Below are positions 32,813 to 43,803 of a DNA stretch of 64,000 nt, piece by piece. Origin of the DNA: Eutypella sp. D-1 (Eukaryota > Ascomycota > Sordariomycetes > Xylariales > Diatrypaceae); NCBI GenBank assembly GCA_023313575.1, contig JAJTTP010000001.1, forward strand, positions 4,278,001 to 4,342,000. The letters are read 5' to 3'. The first letter of the stretch is position 1, and each line of letters begins with the position of its first letter. The notes beneath the pieces were generated by a model. That model did no database searches. It was not told where the DNA came from and saw only the letters and a list, made by a program, of their open reading frames with translations. The translations under genes were made by a program, and so were the position numbers.

Positions 32813-34976
32813 GAAATCAGGGGGGAGGGGGTAGGGGACAGAGGGGGAGGTGGGTTTCTAAGGATTTGTTAAGGATATTGATACTAAATAAATATTTGTT
32901 TGTATTCAGTCTGAGTGACAAAAAGGAAGAAGCAAGGAGGGAATAGATATATATATATGAGACTTGAGATCACAGGCAAGATCAAGGTTATGAAATACAG
33001 ACGCTCGTGTTACGTTGTAGAACCGAGGAAGCTTTCAAAGTTCGGTGTCGCAACCGTAACTTGCAACTGTAAATCGTCAGGCTTTATTGGTCTCGTGCGT
33101 CCCACCTGGGCACCTGCACCTCTAAAATACCATGGGCGCAGGCGGGCGTAGGCGGGCGCTGGCGGGTGCTGAGACCTCCCTAGCTTGCCTAGGTACTTAC
33201 CGATAGCTACCCACAAGGGAAGTAAATACCTAGGCTGGCAGGCTGGTTGGGGCTGAAAGATCTATGGATCCCCGCGACGGCCATCATATCAAGCTGCGAG
33301 AATGACGACACACATGCCAGGGATACAAGGTACCTTTCATCTATCCCCTTCGTCTATTGGTTCGCACCTTAAACTTTAATGGGAACCACGTGAGATTTTG
33401 TGTTACTGAGCCTGCTCGACGCTGCTATGCTACTACTGGCAAACCCGGTACCCGCCAGTGTCCGCCATATCGGGTCCGATAAGACACCGTGCCGAGAAGA
33501 GCAGATGGCGGAGAGGTGTCAGAGAGGTGTCAGAAGCAACTGGCAGCCGGGCCACGTCCGATGATCCTCAGCTCGTGGCTTGTGCTTTTGTTCTCGTTGC
33601 TGAGGGATTTTCATTGCGAGCTCTGGCTATTCTTCTATTTCGCCGCGTTCTAGGCTCTAACAGTAAGCATTGCAGCAGTAAATCCGGCCGAGCTCGTATC
33701 GAGGGACTTTTTTTTTCTTTCTATTTTTGTGGTCATCTTTTTTCTTCTTTTTTTAATTGCGTCACATTCTGTTGTCGAATTTGCATGTGAAAGTGCATTT
33801 ACCAGCACTTACCACCTCCTCGATTTGTCCAGGGAGGAGCATGGTTCCGTATTCTTTACATTGCCATGATACCTTCCTAGGTACTTATGCTGGACGCCTC
33901 CCAAGTTGAAGAAGAAGCATGAAGTTTATTTTGTCGCTGAAGAGCTTCGCAGTCTTTTTCTTCACGTCTCACATACCTAAGTACATATAATATAACTACA
34001 TAGTACTGCATAGGGGCTCCTGATCCTCCTCCACTCGACTATACTAGGGAATCGGGCTTTTGGTATGCGATCGTTGTGACCAGGCAACCTACTCCCTAGC
34101 TCACTCAACAACTCGTTTGTTTACCCCGGCTCACAGGAAAAATGTTGTTGGTATTGTCTGACACTACCTGCGAACTACAAGGTACTTAGGTAACTAACTA
34201 CATTCATTTAAGGTCACTATTACCTACTATACCCAGTAGTATGTACGTTTCATACGAGCGCGGATTCTCGATGAAGAGAAGCTATAATGAGATCTTCAGG
34301 CACGAATAGAGGACCCAGCCCAGGGGGCAGTCACAATAGCTCAAAGCTTGCCCTGCATTACATAAGCGGCATAAAGGCAGTTGCTGTCTCGCTTAAGTTT
34401 TCATCGTTATATCGACTTTGTCAAGTCATTTACTACACACATCCATAGAAAGCAATGTCCATTGGACGTTGGTTGATAATCATCTGGTTTATACCTAATA
34501 GTTTGTTTATGAAATGCGACGATGTGCTGTGCCTATGCTATTCGACTGATCTGCTTGCCTGTCTCCATTAAAAGAATTGGAAGCTGTCCAGGTGCGGCTA
34601 CTTGCCTGTACTATGTACAAGTATTAGTACCTTAGGTATTTACTAGATCTAGTGGGGGATCGCCATTGGCTGTTGGCGGGGGGAGGGGAAGGGGGGGAGG
34701 AGGGGCATGGAGGGGCAGGCAGCTCTGGTTAGGTCGCGTCGCATTACACCACATAACGATGTTCGACATCTACCTAAGTACATACCCGACTTCCTACGTC
34801 TACGGGTAGTATACTTAATTAGTGCCAGTTGCTGGTTGCACATGCGCCAACCATCATCCTCTATACTATCCATTCCCAACCTTGATCCCAACTTTGATCC
34901 CAACCTTGAAGCTCCCCTCTGTCAACGGGGGGTTTTTTTTTTGTATTTCTCCTCCTCGTTTTCATTTTCTACACCC

Positions 34977-35022
<46 letters not shown>

Positions 35023-35928
35023 GTCCCCAGTTGTATTTCCTCTGACGACTCTTGTTCTCATCCCTTATACGTCTCCCTTCATCCCCTATCTCCTTATCTC
35101 TCTCTCTTTCTCACTCTCTCTACGTTGCCACCACTACAACGCTATATGCAATAGCCCTAGTGTGTCATTATCTCGTACTATAAGTACTGTCAAGAGACGG
35201 AAAGCGGAAAGCGGTCTGCCAACTATTGCTCGTCCACGGGTCTAATTGGTGCCCCCCCTTGTACGGCAAATTCCTCTACATCTTCGATCGTGCTCCTTCT
35301 TGCGATTGTCTCGATCTAGGTGCTTGCTTCCCGCATGGCCAGGACGACCTGTCTAGACTGATTCTAAAGCCTAAATCCATCTTTTCTACTTGTCTTTGCC
35401 TTGCCTTTAAGTTGTCTTGCTTGCAGGTTGCTCGCAGACTGCTTCCGCGTTGTCCCCATCTCTGTCTCCTTGTACCTGCCGTGGATGTATAAATAATCTC
35501 GTCATCCTCCACGGCGGCACGGACGATTCATTCTTAGAACCTGCTCCAGATTTCATCCTCCTTTCTAGGTATAACCCCCCCTTACCTAGAGAGCCACCTA
35601 GGTATATTCTAGGTAGTTAACTTGGCTTGCTATTGTGCATCCTCCGCTTCATCCCGTAGCTTTTTTAACACCTGTGAGCAAAAGTCCTTTCCGATCTTTT
35701 TTTCTCTTCTTTAATCAACATGTCACTACTTATCCTTACCTTAATGATCCTATCATAAGTTGTGTGCTGTGTTGCTCTACGCCTGAGCGTGAGACTTCAT
35801 CATATGAAGGCTCTTCCACTGTGTTGTAAATGCAAACTAGGACGGACCTCTTAGTGTGATTCAAATCATCTACAGACCTGGGAACATTGCCATAGTTCAC
35901 CTACCGTGCATGCGGACTACTAAATAAT
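32813..35928. promoter_or_regulatory. Divergent upstream region of GPD1 and GDB1
   Basis: A 3.1-kb spacer between two divergently transcribed carbon-metabolism genes. It holds many copies of the CCTAGGTACTTA motif family (33187-33200, 33877-33890, 34180-34193, 34625-34640, 34765-34778, 35567-35615). There is a TATATATAT run near 32949 and the pyrimidine-rich zone with (TC)20. The last 0.9 kb is probably a long GDB1 leader. No gene is supported; open frames of 80-110 codons here follow the TC tract and are not convincing. Confidence 0.5.
34981..35020. repeat. (TC)20 dinucleotide microsatellite
   Basis: Perfect TC run on the plus strand, about 0.9 kb upstream of the GDB1 start, inside a longer pyrimidine-rich stretch (34930-35130). 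Pyrimidine tracts are common in fungal promoters and leaders near transcription starts. Confidence 0.9.
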
Positions 35929-38900
35929 ATGGTGCCCAGGACGATGGTTTCGAACGAGGTGTATGTCCTTCCCCTGAAGGACGATGGCGCTCCCGATGTG
36001 CCCGGCGAGTACATCTATCTGGCCACGAAGACGGCCGATCCTATAACGATTCGCTTCGCCATCGAGGGCACTTCCTCCATATGCCGTCAGGGGAGTTTAT
36101 GGGTCAATATCCCTGAGAAGGGCTCTGAGTTCCACAGAAATAAGTTTCGAGAGTATAAGTAGGCGTGCATGATTCCTAGAGTTGAAGTTCAAAGCTCCTA
36201 ACAACGCTTTAGACTGGTACCCGACTTCAACCGCACCCTCGAGATATCCATCCCCATCTATACCGCGGGAGCTTTTGCTTTCTATACCACATATGCCGAG
36301 CTCCCCGATCTTTCAGCTACCCTGACTCCGAGCGACCCGGGCAAGGTCGAGAAAAAGCAGACCCCACTCTACTATATCGATGTTGCTCCACGGTTGACGC
36401 TCGAGGGCCGGCCACTGCCGCTGCCTGCTCTGTCCTTATTTTCTGTCATCAGCAAGTTCATGGGGAAATACCCCTCGGATTGGGAGAGGCATCTGCAGGG
36501 CATCAGTGGGCGCGGGTATAACATGATCCACTTTACACCTCTTCAAGTTCGCGGGGCATCCAACTCCCCCTACAGCTTGTATGACCAGCTAGGATGGGAT
36601 CCGGAATGCTTCCCTAAAGGGGAGGTTGATGTGAAGAACATGGTTGACAGCCTGGAGCAGAACCACTCGCTTCTGAGCTTGACGGATATTGTCCTGAACC
36701 ATACGGCACACAACAGCAAGTGGTTGCTAGAGCACCCGGAGGCCGGGTATAACTTAACCACTGCACCCTGGCTAGAGTCGGCATATCTGCTCGACACACA
36801 ACTACTTGTCTTCGGCTCCAAGTTAGAAGAGCTCGGATACCCCGTTGAGGTGAAATCTATTGATGATCTGGTCAAAATCATGGATGGAATCAAGACGCAT
36901 GTGGTAGCAGAGATTCGCCTCTGGGAGTACTACACACTAGACGTTGACAGGGACGTCAATGCCGCTATCGAGGCATGGGCTGCAGGGAAAGGGTCCGTTG
37001 CGTCTGGGCCCGCAGCTGCGGATATCGACACTCTCCAGCATGCCAGTGACAAGGACCAAGCCGAGTTTCTGATTAAATACGGTCTACTGGGCACCGACAG
37101 GCTCGGTGAGCGTTACCGCCGTCACATCAACCCCGATGTCACCGCTTCACTGATCACGGTCAACTTTGGCAAGCACCGGGAAGGAATAGATGATTCTATT
37201 ATTCGTACCAAGTTAGCCTCAGTCTTTGACATAGTCAACGTGTCTTTTTACGAGGAGTATGACAAGGAAATTGGTGATACTCTCCAGCAGCTCTTCAACA
37301 GGATCAAGTATGTCCGGCTAGACGATCACGGACCAAAACTCGGTCCTATCAGCGAAAGCAGCCCCATTATCGAGACCTACTTCACACGGCTAGACAAATC
37401 ACAGGCTTCCAGCGAATTTAAGCCAGGAGACCTGGTCCTTGCCAACAATGGCTGGGTATGGGCCGGGAACGCCTTGATAGACAATGCCGGCCCTAACTCG
37501 CGAGTCTACCTGCGCCGTGAGGTGATTGTTTGGGGCGATTGCGTTAAGCTTCGGTATGGCAATAGCCCTGAGGACAGCCCCTGGCTCTGGGAATATATGA
37601 CTAAGTACGCGCGGATGCTGGCAAAGTACTTTGCTGGGTTTCGCATCGATAACTGCCACTCTACTCCCATCCATGTCGCGGAACATATCCTTGATGAGGC
37701 ACGTCGCGTCCGGCCTGACTTGTATGTTGTGGCGGAACTCTTCAGCGGATCCGAGGAGATGGATTACATCTTTGTCAAGAGGCTCGGCCTCAGCTCGCTC
37801 ATCAGGGAAGCGATGCAATCTTGGAGCACTGGGGAACTCAGCAGGCTGGTCCATCGCTACGGCGGTCGGCCAATAGGCAGTTTCGAGGTCGATGAGATCA
37901 CCAGGCCTAACCAGGGCAGTGCACCAACCAGTCCCAGCGCCAACGGCACAAATGGTACAAACGGAATCGGACTGTCGCGGGAGGTTGTTCGGAATATCAA
38001 ACCGTCGACCGTGCAAGCGCTGTTTATGGACTGTACGCATGATAACGAGGTCCCAGCCCAGAAGAGGGACGCGCGGGACACGTTGCCGAATGCTGCCCTC
38101 GTATGTATGTGCGCCAGCGCCAGCGGCAGTGTCATGGGTTACGATGAGATCTATCCGAAGCTTGTCGACCTCGTCAACGAAACGAGGCTGTACACGTCCG
38201 AGTCTTCTAACGGGAAGGAGGTCAAGGTCGGCGGCGGCAAGGGCGGAATCGGCGGTGTCAAGAAGCTGATGAACCAGATCCATACACTAATGGGCAAGGA
38301 CGAGTACGACGAGGTCCACGTTCACCACGAAGATGAATACATCACCGTGCACAGAGTTCACCCGGAGTCGAGGAAGGGTTACTTCCTAATAGCACACACT
38401 GCCTATCCCGGGTACGGGAATGGAAACGGTGCGCTTAATCCGGTCCGTCTCACGGGTACTAAAGTTCAGCACCTTGGTAGCTGGATGTTGGAGGTCGACA
38501 TTAGCGATGAGGCGAAAAAGCAAGTCGAGGATGACCCGCAATATTTGAGGGGCCTCCCTAGTCGGGTAGTGGAGGTTCCTGGGGTCCGCATCGAGGTCAA
38601 GGATGACGAGACCGTTATCACAGTCCGTGACAAATTCCCACCAGGAAGCATTGCATTGTTCGAGACTTGGATCCCCGCCGCAGAGCATTCAGCTGGCCTC
38701 GACACTTACGTTACGTCTGGCGCCAAGGCAGCAGTCGCAGATCTCAACTTGGTCGACCTCAACTTCTTGCTTTACCGGTGCGACGCTGAGGAGCGCGACG
38801 GTAGCGAGGGCAAAGACTGTGTCTATGATATCCCTGGCCACGGCCCTCTCGTATATGCTGGTCTGCAGGGCTGGTGGAGTCTCTTGAAGGACATTATCAA

Positions 38901-40665
38901 AGACAACAACCTCGCACACCCCCTCTGTCAGAACCTTCGCGATGGCCAATGGTCGCTAGACTACACGGTCGGTCGGCTTCAACGTATAAGCCAGCAGTCG
39001 CATTTCAGTGGCCTTGCGAAGCCGGCGGCGTGGTTGGATGAGCGGTTCTCCGCCATTCGCAGCATCCCAAGCTTCCTATTACCGCGGTACTTCGCCCTCG
39101 TCATGCGCACAATCTATACGGCGGCGTGGGACCGGGGTGTAGAGCTCATGAGCGGTATCGTGCGGGATGGCCAGTGGTTCCACCAGAGCCTGGCCTTGGT
39201 CAGTGTGCAGCAGACTGGTCTTGTCAAGTCTGCGTCCTTGTGGCCGAAAAAGCTTGTCCCTTCATTGGCTGCGGGACTACCCCATTTTGCTGTCGAATGG
39301 GCGCGTTGTTGGGGGCGGGACGTCTTCATCTCGCTGCGCGGCCTATATCTCGGGACCGGTCGCTACGAGGAAGCCGCGGAACATATCTTCGCATTTGCCA
39401 GTGTTCTGAAGCACGGCATGATCCCCAACCTCCTCGGCAGCGGAAACCTGCCCCGGTACAACAGCCGTGACTCCATATGGTTCTTCCTACAGTGCATCCA
39501 GGACTACACTAAGTATGCACCCGGAGGCCTGGGCTTGTTGACGAAAAAGGTCAAGCGGCGCTTCCTACCCTACGATGACACGTGGTTCACATCAGACGAC
39601 CCTAGGGCCTACTCTACGGAAAGCCTGATCCAGGACGTCATTCAAGAAGCTATGCAACGCCATGCGTCCGGGATGGAGTTCCGGGAGGCCAATGCGGGGC
39701 CAGGAATCGACTCGCAGATGCGGGACGAGGGCTTCAACCAGAAGATCTTCGTCGACTGGTCGAACGGCATCATTTTTGGTGGCAACCAATTCAACTGCGG
39801 CACGTGGATGGACAAGATGGGCGAGAGCGAGCGCGCGGGCTCCAAGGGTATCCCGGGCACGCCGCGGGACGGCGCCGCCATCGAGATCACCGGGCTCCTC
39901 TACAGCACCCTGGTGTGGCTCGCCAGGCTCAGCGCCGAAGGCAAATACCCGTACAGCGGGGTGAAGAAGTCTGACGGCTCCGAAATCAGCTTCGCAGACT
40001 GGGCGAACCTGCTAAAATCGAGCTTCGAACACAGCTACTACGTGCCCGTGGACCCGGCCGAAGATGATAAGTACGTGGTGAACCCGGATGTGGTGAACCG
40101 GCGAGGCATCTACAAGGATCTGTTCAAATCCGGTAAGGAGTACGAAGACTACCAGCTGCGACCAAACTTCGCGATAGCAATGACGGTGGCGCCGGATCTC
40201 TTCGACGCGGACCACGCGATGGGCTGCCTCGCGCTGGCGGACAAAGTGCTCCGCGGGCCGACGGGCATGGCGACGCTGGATCCGGCGGACCTCAACTACC
40301 GCCCTTACTACGTCAATTCGGAGGACTCGGACGATTTCGCGACGTCCAAGGGCCGCAACTACCACCAGGGCCCCGAGTGGCTGTGGCCGACGGGCTTCTT
40401 CCTACGCGCGCTCCTACGGTTCGATCTGGCGCGGCGGAGCAAAGCTAGCGGCGACAAGCAGCAGGGCCGCGTCGAGGCCTTCCAACAGGTTACGCGCCGC
40501 CTCAAGGGCTGCAAGGACATGATCCGCCAGAACCCCTGGGCCGGCCTCACGGAGCTCACCCAGAAGGCCGGCCAGCACTGCCCCGACTCCAGCCCCACCC
40601 AGGCCTGGAGTGCCGGCTGTCTCATCGATCTGTACATGGACGCCGCCGAGTACTCTAAGGAGTAG
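35929..40665 (+). CDS. GDB1: Glycogen debranching enzyme (4-alpha-glucanotransferase / amylo-alpha-1,6-glucosidase)
   Basis: Exons 35929-36158 and 36213-40665 (54-nt intron; splice restores FREYK-LVPDFNRTLEISI) give 1560 residues, the family length (yeast 1536). This bifunctional enzyme moves maltotriosyl units and then hydrolyses the alpha-1,6 branch stub of glycogen. The N-terminal beta domain contains IEGTSSICRQGSLWVNIPEKG. The GH13-type transferase domain has LTDIVLNHTAHNS, GFRIDNCHSTP (nucleophile Asp about 556), VVAELFSGSEEMD (acid Glu about 585) and MDCTHDNEVPAQKR. The C-terminal glucosidase (GH133) domain has FAVEWARCWGRDVFISLRG, IPNLLGSGNLPRYNSRDSIW, GGNQFNCGTWMDKMGES and the Trp-rich GPEWLWPTGFFLRALLRF. 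An Asn/Gly-Thr repeat (NGTNGTNG, about residue 650) is a low-complexity loop. An ATG at 35944 is the alternative start. Cytosolic. Confidence 0.97.
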
Positions 40666-41856
40666 ATAATTGTAGTTGGAGTCGGCTAGGAGACGTTGAC
40701 GTATAAGGACGAGGCCGGACTTGGGTTAAACTGGTTCCATAGCGACGAGTCGCGGAAGAAAAAAAACAAAAGTGGAGATGGAAAACTTGGTCAGTGCTCT
40801 TCTTTAGAAGGGGCTCCGTTGAGAGAATGAAGAGCGAAATTCCCCTGCATTATCCGATTTGAGTGCGTTGTGTGTTTTTTTGGGTCATTTTGGACAATAC
40901 CTAGACGAGACAAACAAAGAGCATGAAGAGCGAGCGAGCGAACGCTTTGGGATGCCTAGCCACCATATCATATCGAAAAACGAGGGGATGACGCTCATGG
41001 ATACACGCACACGCATACACATACACACATACACGCAGAACCTATACACGAAAGTAGTTTTTTTCTCTCCTTTTTCTTCTTTTTCGCCACCTACATAGCA
41101 TAGCATGCATAGGTAATAAAGAACCGGCAGCGGCGGCTTGAATCGTCTGCGCAGATTTTATTTAGTCTTGGGTATCTGTGTATGCGCGACGTAGAGCTAA
41201 TTGGGCCGGGGTTTTTTCATTTCTTTTCCTTCTGGTTTTTTATTATTATTATTACAACGCCGCCGTGTCAAGTGATTTCTCTACAGTAGGAAAATGAATG
41301 TAGGGTGATTGATAATTTTGGGGGGACAGGGCGATGTCTATGGCGTGTAAGGTTGGTCGGTTAGTTACCCCAAATAAACTCTCTGGCCTCCTTACATAGG
41401 CCTATCTATAGTTAAACGTGATCTCCAAGCTCGGGCGTTCATCTACACACACTCATTATTTCCTGTATCCGCGCACTTCTGTACGGAATTCGATCTTAGT
41501 ATTTTTCATTCAAAAAAACATTGATGTAGATTCCCACCCCCCGAAAAAAAGTTCTTGATCTTCCTTTGCCAATGAGACGTCATTGGAAAGAACAGCAATC
41601 ACGCGCGGCGAAGATCCCCCGCGCCGATCCCCCCCCCCCCATCAGCCATATCGTGGGTTGTCCAGGGCATCTCAAGAAAACCAGTGGAGTATCCTACCAA
41701 CCTAACCCACTATGTAGGGGTTTCAGGCCTAGTCCCAAGCTAAGCCTAGGAATTGGAGCAATTCGTCCATGATCTGATCCTCGGAGGGGGGAGGGGCCGA
41801 CGCATGGGCGGGCACTTGGCTGTCTCGTTCTTCGTTCCCGACACCTACCATCTGGC

Positions 41857-41884
<28 letters not shown>
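41857..41884. repeat. (CGTG)7 tetranucleotide microsatellite
   Basis: Seven perfect CGTG units followed by CGCGCA, within the gene-free region downstream of GDB1. Confidence 0.9.
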
Positions 41885-41887
<3 letters not shown>

Positions 41888-42143
41888 GCATGTTGGCGTG
41901 TCTTGTCGCCAAATCACGGCCTACGTAATAAGATATATAGCAGAACAAAGTACAGATGAGGGGGTCGTGGCGGGACAGGGAAAGGGGAAAGGAAAAACAG
42001 AGCTCAGAACTAGAAAGGAACTGCCAGTCAATTCAGCCAGTCTGGCCGAAGTTCAAAATTGTAGTTCAGGAGTGTCCAGAATGATAGAAAAGGCCGGATA
42101 CGAGTACATCAGGAAGAGAGCGGAAAGAAAGTCGTAAAGTGCA

Positions 42144-42163
42144 TCTCTCTCTCTCTCTCTCTC
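42144..42163. repeat. (TC)10 dinucleotide microsatellite
   Basis: Perfect short TC run in the same gene-free region. Confidence 0.85.
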
Positions 42164-43026
42164 GGTCGAGGGTCGAGGCGTTGGCATTTCATGAATATTA
42201 GGAGTTTAAAAACTTTTATAGATTTTTTTTTCTAGAGTAGAAGGGTATCTATTCGTCAGATCGGAACCCCATTTAAACAAGAGGCTCGACTGGAAGCGCA
42301 GCTTTTGACGAACCAACCGGGAAGACTTGCGAGGGCGGGCAAGAGCGAAAAGGCCGGATAACTTTCGTCTTTTTTTCATGGTCCTTTCCACATACCAAAA
42401 GATGAAAGGAAGGAAAAAAGAAGAAACCCAAAAAGACCAAAGAAAAAAAAAGGACGCTCTCGTGAACCCTCGATACCTCCTTCCCGTACATACGCCCATC
42501 ATCCTTCCTGTCCATCTCCCCTTTCCCTATATCCCTTCATCGTTGAAAGTTTCGTCGACCCTCCCCGTTGTCAGCCGTGCCATCTTAGCCTAGACGTAGG
42601 AAGGTAATCGTGGGTTGGATAGGCGATGAAAAGCCCGAGGCGCGGACACTGAACATCTTCTGTTCTGCTTCATGCACGAGACCTGAAGAAAATCCAACGC
42701 GCGAAAAAGCTAGTGCTAGAAGAAGAGCGAGCGATACTAAAAAAGGAATACTGGTAAAGATGTCGTGATAGCCCGCCCACCATCCCGCCCAAAACGCCTC
42801 CCTCAAATCTAAATCCCGAGCTCCTGCTGAAATGGTATGGTAAGAACCAGTAGAATGATGTGTAAAATCCCATGCTCTTAGCTTTCTTTCTCGGTGATCG
42901 TGGTCGTCGGAGTATATCTTGTAAAGATCGAATCTCTAGAGCAAAGGATGTTCACCCTGAGATTTAAAGTTCCAAGGCGCATCGCAGTGACAAAAGCATC
43001 AACACAACTCTAATTTTGATGCCCCT

Positions 43027-43803
43027 TTACTTCTCTCTACCGGAACCCGACATAAACATGCCTTGACTGCCGGAAAATCTGCTGTTCTTGGAAATTCCGG
43101 GGCCGACCAAGTTGCCTTGGGTGTTAACCGCGACGGAGCTTGGGAGACCCTTGCCGAGTTCATACATGCGATCCTTCTTCTTGAGATACTTGCGCCGCCA
43201 AATACAGGCTCCGACCCAGATCCCTGTGATGCCGACGAATACTATGACAATCATAACAACCCATTTTACGTGCGTGTCAATCCTAAAGAGATGTCAGAAT
43301 ACAAGAGGTAAACATCCATATAGGACTGTAATTCTTACCAGCTCCCTCCACCATCTTGTTGAGCCCCTGAATTACTCCCAGCATTAGTCGCTGTCGAACT
43401 TGATGATGCGCTTGTGCCCGTCGGGGTGGCGGTCGCATCGGCACATAAGCTCGTGAACCAGCCTTGTATGCTGCTCAAGCCGCCCTGCTCCCCGGTGCAT
43501 GCATCGTCGCAAACGCCCGGCGTGCCCGTCTTGAAAGGTTGTAGCGCACCGAAGCTACAGAAGCAGGCGTCGTAGACGGAGGGTTCGGCGGTAGGAACAT
43601 GCGGTGGGACACATGCGCCATTGGCGTCGAATAGGGGGTAACATTGCGCCGCGCACGATGGCAGTTCGGCGAAAGGTACAATAGTCGTCACGGGTAACGC
43701 TGCAGGCGAGAGTCATGTCAGTCATTTGTCGTGGCGGTTTGCTAGGGTTGTAAGGGGTGGGCCGAGACTATGGATACTAATAGGATGAGGAAGGCATACC
43801 CAT
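43027..43803 (-). CDS. CFEM-like 8-cysteine single-pass membrane protein
   Basis: Exons 43803-43800, 43699-43339 and 43282-43027 give 206 residues. The first exon is only ATGG, joined to an exon reading ALPVTTIVPFAELPSCAAQC; this is the best solution found but the weakest part of the model. The N-terminal domain has eight cysteines spaced PxCAx2C-x9-C-x15-CxC-x15-C-x3-C-x17-C, close to the CFEM consensus. A Ser/Thr/Ala/Gly-rich stalk follows. The third exon, joined as GSW-IDTHVKWVV, encodes one transmembrane helix (VVMIVIVFVGITGIWVGACIW) and a basic stop-transfer RRKYLKKKDR, then a cytoplasmic tail. Similar fungal integral membrane proteins exist with this Cys domain-stalk-TM layout. No signal peptide is predicted from this start, so an N-out topology would rely on the single helix. 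Probably a plasma-membrane/cell-wall-facing protein; function unknown. Confidence 0.75.

Larger units (their letters stand above)
40666..43026. other. Convergent 3'-3' spacer after GDB1
   Basis: 2.36 kb between two 3' ends. It contains CACACA/ATACACAC tracts (about 40999-41036), (CGTG)7 and (TC)10 microsatellites, poly-C at 41630-41640 and A-rich tracts near 42400-42450. Open frames seen on either strand are composed of these low-complexity sequences; none is convincing. Confidence 0.5.

Noticed and set aside
34700..35160. Open frames across the (TC)20 tract encoding Ser-Leu repeats
   Set aside because: Produced by the dinucleotide repeat itself; more likely GDB1 promoter or leader.
37399..38283. 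A 294-codon minus-strand open frame within GDB1
   Set aside because: Antisense to a conserved enzyme exon; no independent support.
43720..43800. Signal-peptide-like stretch AFLILLVSIVSAHP upstream of the CFEM-like exon
   Set aside because: It has no upstream ATG in its frame, is followed by a stop, and no splice donor joins it in frame to the next exon; treated as intron.
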